Source of the DNA: JBEKCP01 sp050014815
GTDB taxonomy: Bacteria > Planctomycetota > Planctomycetia > Pirellulales > Thermoguttaceae
DNA: 9,327 nt
NCBI GenBank assembly: GCA_050014815.1
Contig: JBEKCP010000195.1
Span: 1-9,327, forward strand
Direction of reading: 5' to 3'
In this document: piece after piece, positions 5,471 to 9,327 of the stretch
Layout: every line of letters begins with the position of its first letter
How positions within the stretch are numbered: the first letter of the stretch is position 1
Position numbers and translations under genes: made by a program
The notes under the pieces: model-generated
Seen by the model: only the letters and a program-made list of their open reading frames with translations
Database searches by the model: none
Told to the model about the DNA's origin: nothing

Positions 5471-8400
5471 ATGCCACCCGCAAGACTGTCTCTGTTGGCC
5501 GGCACGCTGTGCTTCGCGGTTGTCGCAGGCGAGGCCCCTGTTTCAGGGGCCTCGCCTGCGACGGCGAAAGCCGTGGACAAGAAGGGCGAACAGTTCGCAG
5601 CCGCCGTGCTGGCCATCGAGAAGGCCGCACCGGACCAGGCCCCGGCCAAGCCGTCGCGGGCGCGAAAAGTCCTGGTTTACGGACGTGCATCGACGCACGG
5701 CAGCGACCTGCTCTGCGACTCGGTGCGATATTGTTTCAAGGCGATGGAGGTCCTGGGCAGAAAGACCGGCGCCTTCGAGGCCGTCTGTAGCGGCGATCCG
5801 GCCGTCTTTCTGCCGGAGAGCCTCCGGCAGTTCGACGCGGTGGTCATGAACAACACGCACGAACCTCGCCCCATGTTGCCGGAGGCGGCCCTCAACTGGC
5901 CGTTCTACAAGGCCCTCGGCAAGGCCGAGCAAGCGGCTGCCGACGAGCACGAGGCGGCCTGCAAGAAGAGCCTCCTGGAATTCGTCCGAAACGGCAAGGG
6001 CCTGGTCGGCATCCACGCCGCCGCCTGCATGGTGGACTGGGTGGAGTACATGGAGATGCTCGGCGGACGTTTCACCGACGCCTTGCCACGCGAGAGCTTG
6101 GGCGGCATCCAGGTGGGGCTGGCGGCGGAGGACGCGAAACATCCGCTCTGCGCGATGGTGCCGGAATCGGGGCTCGTCCTCAAGGACCAGATCTACTTGT
6201 TCGGGCCCCCGGGCTTCTCGCGAGAGAAGGTCCGCGTGTTGCTGAACGTCGACCCGAAGATGTCCGCTGACCCGAAAAAATCGCCGAGTGGCCCGTTCAT
6301 CGCCGGAAAGGACTATCCGGTCAGTTGGATTCGTGCGTACGGCCAGGGACGCGTGTTCTATTGTTCGCTGGGGCACGAGAACGCCGTTTATGCGAATCCG
6401 CAGGTGCTGCGCCACTATCTGGCGGGGATCCAGTTTGCGATCGGCGATCTCCAGGCCGACGTCTTGCCGTCCGGCAAGGTGGCATCCGTCGCCGGAAAGG
6501 ATTCGGCTCCGGCTTCCGATAGAGCCCAGGTCGCGCCCGTTCTCCAGGGGGCCGCTGCGCACGAAACCGCCAGCGCCCGAAAATCGGCGGACCGGAGGCC
6601 CAGCGCAAAGGTCCGCGTCATGCTGCTCAACCACCACCACCCCACTGTTGCGGCAGGGTTCCCGGCGACCAAGGCCACGTGGACCAACGCGCTGGACGCC
6701 ATCGGTGGTTTCACCGTGACGGATGCCGAAGTCCTGTCGGCGGAGACGCTCCAAAACATTGATGTCGTCCTCGTCTATAATTCCGGTATCAAGCGGTTCA
6801 TGCCCGGCGAGCTGAAGGTGCTTGAGGAGTTTGTGAACAACGGCGGCGGGTTGGCCGGTCTGCATGCCACGGACTTCCTGGGCGGCGAGGACACGATGGC
6901 CAGACTCATGGGAGGCCGCTTCACGGGACACGGTTTCGGCGGATTCATGTTGCGGATCCAGGACCGGAAGCACCCCGTCACCGCCGGGTTGGAGGATTTC
7001 GCGGTGGCGTGGGATGAAACCTACCGGAACGTCTATCACCCACAACTGAACATGCGAGTTGGTTTGTTGGGAAGGGCGGTAGTCGGAGTGTGGATGTCGA
7101 TCTTCGCATCAGCGTCTGTGTGCCAGGGGGGCCAGCAGTCCGCCGGCGCCGTTCGGGCGGTGGACGCCGATCCCGTCGAGGCACTGGAGAAGTTGGTTCC
7201 TCTGTTGGCCAGCGACGATCCGGCGCAGCGGACCAAGGCGGATAACGCCCTGTTCGACCTGTGCCTCCAGGGCGGCCGCCCGGGGGCAGGCAACGACCTG
7301 CAACGGCTCTCGGAAGCAATGGCCGGCAAGCTGAGCCGGGAAAAGGCTATTCCCGCTCGCCTGTCGTTGTTGCGGCACTTGGAAAGAGTGGGCAGGGCTG
7401 AGTGCGTGGAGGCGGTGGCATCGCTACTGGACCACGAAGACGCGGCCGTCCGCGGGCACGCCTGTCGGGCGCTCGGGGCCAATCCGTCGGCGCAGGCGGG
7501 CACGGCGTTGCGTCAAGCAGTGACCAGCGCCGGCGATGCCTCGCGGCAGATCGAGCGGATCAACTCGTTGGGGGTCCGCAAAGACGCCGCGGATGTGGAG
7601 GTGCTGGCGAAACTTCTTGCCTCTCCAAAAGCCGAAGTCGCCACGGCCGCGGCCAAGGCGCTCGGCAAGATTGGCGGATCGCAAGCTGCGGAGGCCCTGT
7701 CGCGCGCGGTCAAGGGCGCGACGGGGACTCGTCGCTTGGCAATCCTCCACGCCTCGATCGAATGTGCCGACGACCTGTGCCGGCAAGACCGGCGCGGCGA
7801 GGCCGTCCGCATCTTCCGTTCGATATATGTCCCGGAGCATCCCTACGCCATCCGCCTTGCGGCCTTGCGAGGGCTTGCCGTAGCCGCCGGTGAGAAGGCG
7901 TTGCCCGATTTCTTGGACGTTTTCCGCACCGACGACGTGAGGATGCAGGTGGACGCCTGCAAGTTGATCGCCCAAGTCCCAGGAGAAGCGGCCACCAAGG
8001 CCCTTGCGGCCGTGCTGGAGAAACGCAATCCGGCCGTGCAGGTTGCGATGCTTGCCGCGTTTGGCGACCGCGGCGATGCGACGGCAAAGGTCGCATTGAC
8101 CAGGATGACCGATAGCGAGGTTCCGAGCGTGCGCGTGGCCGCGTGCCTTGGTCTGGCGAAGACGGGCGACGATTCGGCGTTGCTTCCCCTGGCGCGATTC
8201 GCGGCCGGCGAGACCGATGGACATCAACGGTCCCTTCTCCGCGACGCGCTCGCCGGCCTGTCCGTATCGGACCAGCGATTCCTCGCGGCGTCGGGGGGGG
8301 CTGATGGCAAGGCACGCGTTGAGATCATTATGGCGTTGGAGAAGAGGTCGGCACGCGCGGCCGCTGCGGAGCTTCTGAAGATCGCCCGCGGCGACGGCGG

Positions 8401-9208
8401 TCCTGCCGTGCGTCTCCAGGCGTTGACCGCGCTGGCCGCGCTGGGATCCCCGGCCGACATCCCGGCCCTGATGGAGATTGTCGGCAAGTCGGAATCGTCC
8501 AGCGAACGTGAGGCCGCCGAGAAGGCAGTGGGGTTGATCTGCCGCAGGATCGACGAACCGGAGAAGCGTGCGGCCGCCGCGATGGAACCGTGGAAGGATG
8601 CGTCCCCTGCAGTGCGCGTTTCGCTGGTTCGCATCCTGGGCTGGATCGGCGACGACAAATCCGTGGCCGAGGTCCAGCGGCTTCTGAAAAGCGACGAACC
8701 CGAAATTCGCGAGGCGGCCGCGCGTGCCCTGGTGGACGGTGCAGACTCTCGCTCAGGCCAGACACTTCTGGACATGGCGCGGAGCTCGGCGGACCCAACG
8801 CTGCGGATTCTGGCCCTGCGAAGCTACGTCACCAAGATCGCCCCGCAGCGCAGGGATCCCGGAGCACGGTTGGGAATGTACCAGGAAGCGTGGAAGCTGG
8901 CCAATCGCCCCGAAGAGAAACTCTTGATCGTCAGCGGATTGGCCGGCACCCCGCGGATGGGCGCCGCGGAGCTGGTCGCGGCGCAACTGGACGACAAGGC
9001 GATCCGCGCTGAATGTGAGATCGCCATCGTGCAGATCGCGGCGGGGGTGCTCGAGAGGCAGCCCCCCGACATCCAGAAACTCAGGCCGATTCTGACCAAG
9101 CTGATCGAAACGACCACGGACCAGGGCATTCGGGAGAAGGCCAAGGGTCTGCTGTCGCGGATCGGTTCAGAGACCGGTACGCAACCCTCGAAGGGAGACA
9201 AACGATGA
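5471..9208 (+). CDS. Exported ThuA-ThuA-HEAT repeat protein (1245 aa), likely gene fusion
   Basis: Residues 1-19 form a signal peptide (LSLLAGTLCFAVVAG). Residues 20-31 are encoded by a perfect palindrome. A complete ThuA-like domain spans about 66-330: KVLVYGR start, GLVGIHAA near 177-184, then YPVSWIRAYGQGRVFYCSLGHE and a GIQFAIGDL end. ThuA domains have a class I glutamine-amidotransferase-like fold and are linked to trehalose and related sugar use. After a low-complexity linker, a second ThuA-like domain starts near 380 (VRVMLLNHHHP, GLAGLHATD, LMGGRFTGH, DETYRNVYHP) but stops near residue 527, lacking roughly the last 75 residues of domain 1. A signal-peptide-like segment follows (528-552), then about 680 residues of HEAT-type helical repeats (for example SPAVRVSLVRILGWIGDD, DEPEIREAAARALVDG), a probable protein-interaction scaffold. 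No heme-binding CxxCH motif is seen. Enzymatic activity is unproven. Confidence 0.82.
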   Translation: MPPARLSLLAGTLCFAVVAGEAPVSGASPATAKAVDKKGEQFAAAVLAIEKAAPDQAPAKPSRARKVLVYGRASTHGSDLLCDSVRYCFKAMEVLGRKTGAFEAVCSGDPAVFLPESLRQFDAVVMNNTHEPRPMLPEAALNWPFYKALGKAEQAAADEHEAACKKSLLEFVRNGKGLVGIHAAACMVDWVEYMEMLGGRFTDALPRESLGGIQVGLAAEDAKHPLCAMVPESGLVLKDQIYLFGPPGFSREKVRVLLNVDPKMSADPKKSPSGPFIAGKDYPVSWIRAYGQGRVFYCSLGHENAVYANPQVLRHYLAGIQFAIGDLQADVLPSGKVASVAGKDSAPASDRAQVAPVLQGAAAHETASARKSADRRPSAKVRVMLLNHHHPTVAAGFPATKATWTNALDAIGGFTVTDAEVLSAETLQNIDVVLVYNSGIKRFMPGELKVLEEFVNNGGGLAGLHATDFLGGEDTMARLMGGRFTGHGFGGFMLRIQDRKHPVTAGLEDFAVAWDETYRNVYHPQLNMRVGLLGRAVVGVWMSIFASASVCQGGQQSAGAVRAVDADPVEALEKLVPLLASDDPAQRTKADNALFDLCLQGGRPGAGNDLQRLSEAMAGKLSREKAIPARLSLLRHLERVGRAECVEAVASLLDHEDAAVRGHACRALGANPSAQAGTALRQAVTSAGDASRQIERINSLGVRKDAADVEVLAKLLASPKAEVATAAAKALGKIGGSQAAEALSRAVKGATGTRRLAILHASIECADDLCRQDRRGEAVRIFRSIYVPEHPYAIRLAALRGLAVAAGEKALPDFLDVFRTDDVRMQVDACKLIAQVPGEAATKALAAVLEKRNPAVQVAMLAAFGDRGDATAKVALTRMTDSEVPSVRVAACLGLAKTGDDSALLPLARFAAGETDGHQRSLLRDALAGLSVSDQRFLAASGGADGKARVEIIMALEKRSARAAAAELLKIARGDGGPAVRLQALTALAALGSPADIPALMEIVGKSESSSEREAAEKAVGLICRRIDEPEKRAAAAMEPWKDASPAVRVSLVRILGWIGDDKSVAEVQRLLKSDEPEIREAAARALVDGADSRSGQTLLDMARSSADPTLRILALRSYVTKIAPQRRDPGARLGMYQEAWKLANRPEEKLLIVSGLAGTPRMGAAELVAAQLDDKAIRAECEIAIVQIAAGVLERQPPDIQKLRPILTKLIETTTDQGIREKAKGLLSRIGSETGTQPSKGDKR
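5522..5562 (+). repeat. Perfect 19-base inverted repeat inside the ThuA-HEAT coding sequence
   Basis: Arm 5522-5540 (GTCGCAGGCGAGGCCCCTG) is the exact reverse complement of 5544-5562, with loop TTT. It is translated as VAGEAPVSGASPAT at and just after the signal-peptide cleavage region. It shares CTCGCCTGC with the palindrome inside copy B (3875-3883 and 5551-5559), read in the same codon phase (S-P-A). No T-tract follows and it lies well inside the gene, so it is not an ordinary terminator. It may be a short mobile palindrome or an RNA hairpin that affects translation. Confidence 0.85.
7052..7126 (+). other. Internal signal-peptide-like segment at a probable fusion junction
   Basis: Within the ThuA-HEAT frame, residues 528-552 read MRVGLLGR followed by AVVGVWMSIFASASVCQ: a basic N-region and a hydrophobic core, as at the start of an exported protein. 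It lies exactly where the second ThuA domain breaks off and before the HEAT repeats. A GGAG at 7085-7088 precedes an in-frame ATG at 7094 by 5 bases, but that start would lose most of the hydrophobic core; the ATG at 7052 has no clear ribosome site. Most likely the relic of a separate gene's start, alternatively a transmembrane helix. Confidence 0.55.
9191..9197 (+). promoter_or_regulatory. Ribosome binding site for the downstream Tat protein
   Basis: AAGGGAG lies 7 bases before the ATG at 9205, inside the last codons of the ThuA-HEAT gene. With the ATGA overlap it suggests coupled translation. Confidence 0.6.
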
Positions 9209-9327
9209 GCCACGGAACAGATATGACGCGCCGGCAACTGCTCAAGGCCGCAGGTGGGGCCGCGGCGGCGGTCGCGCTGCCGGCAATTGTCCCGGCGATG
9301 GTCCTCGGGGGCGGCGGGCGCCCCGCG
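9205..9327 (+). CDS. Tat-exported protein, probably a Gfo/Idh/MocA-family oxidoreductase (3' end outside window)
   Basis: Only the first 41 codons are present. The start overlaps the previous stop as ATGA, so the genes are translationally coupled. The peptide has a twin-arginine motif (MTRRQLLK, residues 7-14), a hydrophobic Ala-rich core (GGAAAAVALPAIVPA) and then MVLGGGGRPA. The VPAxxLGxGGRPA ending is typical of Tat-exported Gfo/Idh/MocA oxidoreductases of Planctomycetota, where the NAD(P)-binding domain follows at once. Such enzymes oxidise or reduce sugars; ThuB, the partner of ThuA, belongs to this superfamily, which fits the neighbouring gene. No catalytic part is visible, so another Tat substrate such as a DUF1501 protein is possible. 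Export by Tat is well supported, the family moderately. Confidence 0.68.
   Translation, partial: MSHGTDMTRRQLLKAAGGAAAAVALPAIVPAMVLGGGGRPA

Noticed and set aside
8293..8300. Run of eight G in the HEAT-repeat region, a possible frameshift or phase-variable tract
   Set aside because: The HEAT-repeat frame is continuous on both sides, so there is no sign of a slip or sequencing error.

Overview
The window is GC-rich, tightly packed and coded entirely on the + strand. The family mix points to the Planctomycetota or a neighbouring PVC lineage: secreted GH123/DUF4091-like proteins, a ThuA-domain protein carrying HEAT repeats, and a Tat-exported protein whose N-terminus looks like a Gfo/Idh/MocA oxidoreductase. 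Taxonomy is inferred from this style only; there is no rRNA or other marker gene.

Layout: (1) 2-2356, a large secreted GH123/DUF4091-like protein (copy A), cut by the window start a few codons after its true start. (2) 2395-2625, a small secreted protein of unknown function. (3) 2652-5171, a second complete GH123/DUF4091-like protein (copy B), a tandem paralogue of A. (4) 5257-5439, a 60-residue cytosolic-looking orphan behind a perfect Shine-Dalgarno. (5) 5471-9208, a 1245-residue exported protein with one complete ThuA-like domain, a second truncated ThuA-like domain, an internal signal-peptide-like segment and a long HEAT-repeat tail. (6) 9205-9327, the start of a Tat-exported, probably Gfo/Idh/MocA-type protein, overlapping gene 5 by ATGA. 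Gaps are 38, 26, 85 and 31 bases, then a 4-base overlap. No convincing terminator or internal promoter is visible, so the window reads as one operon that begins upstream and continues downstream.

Working together (inference): the exported products suggest an envelope-located carbohydrate-processing set. A and B would bind or cleave a glycan, while the ThuA and Gfo/Idh/MocA partners resemble the ThuA/ThuB pairing known from disaccharide and 3-keto-sugar metabolism. The substrate cannot be read from the sequence.

The most unusual features are two palindromic elements carried in frame inside coding sequence (a 52-base imperfect one that forms an insertion in copy B but not A, and a 41-base perfect one just after the signal peptide of the ThuA gene), the apparent fusion of a truncated ThuA gene to a formerly separate exported HEAT-repeat gene, and a 27-residue block identical in A and B although ten of its codons differ.
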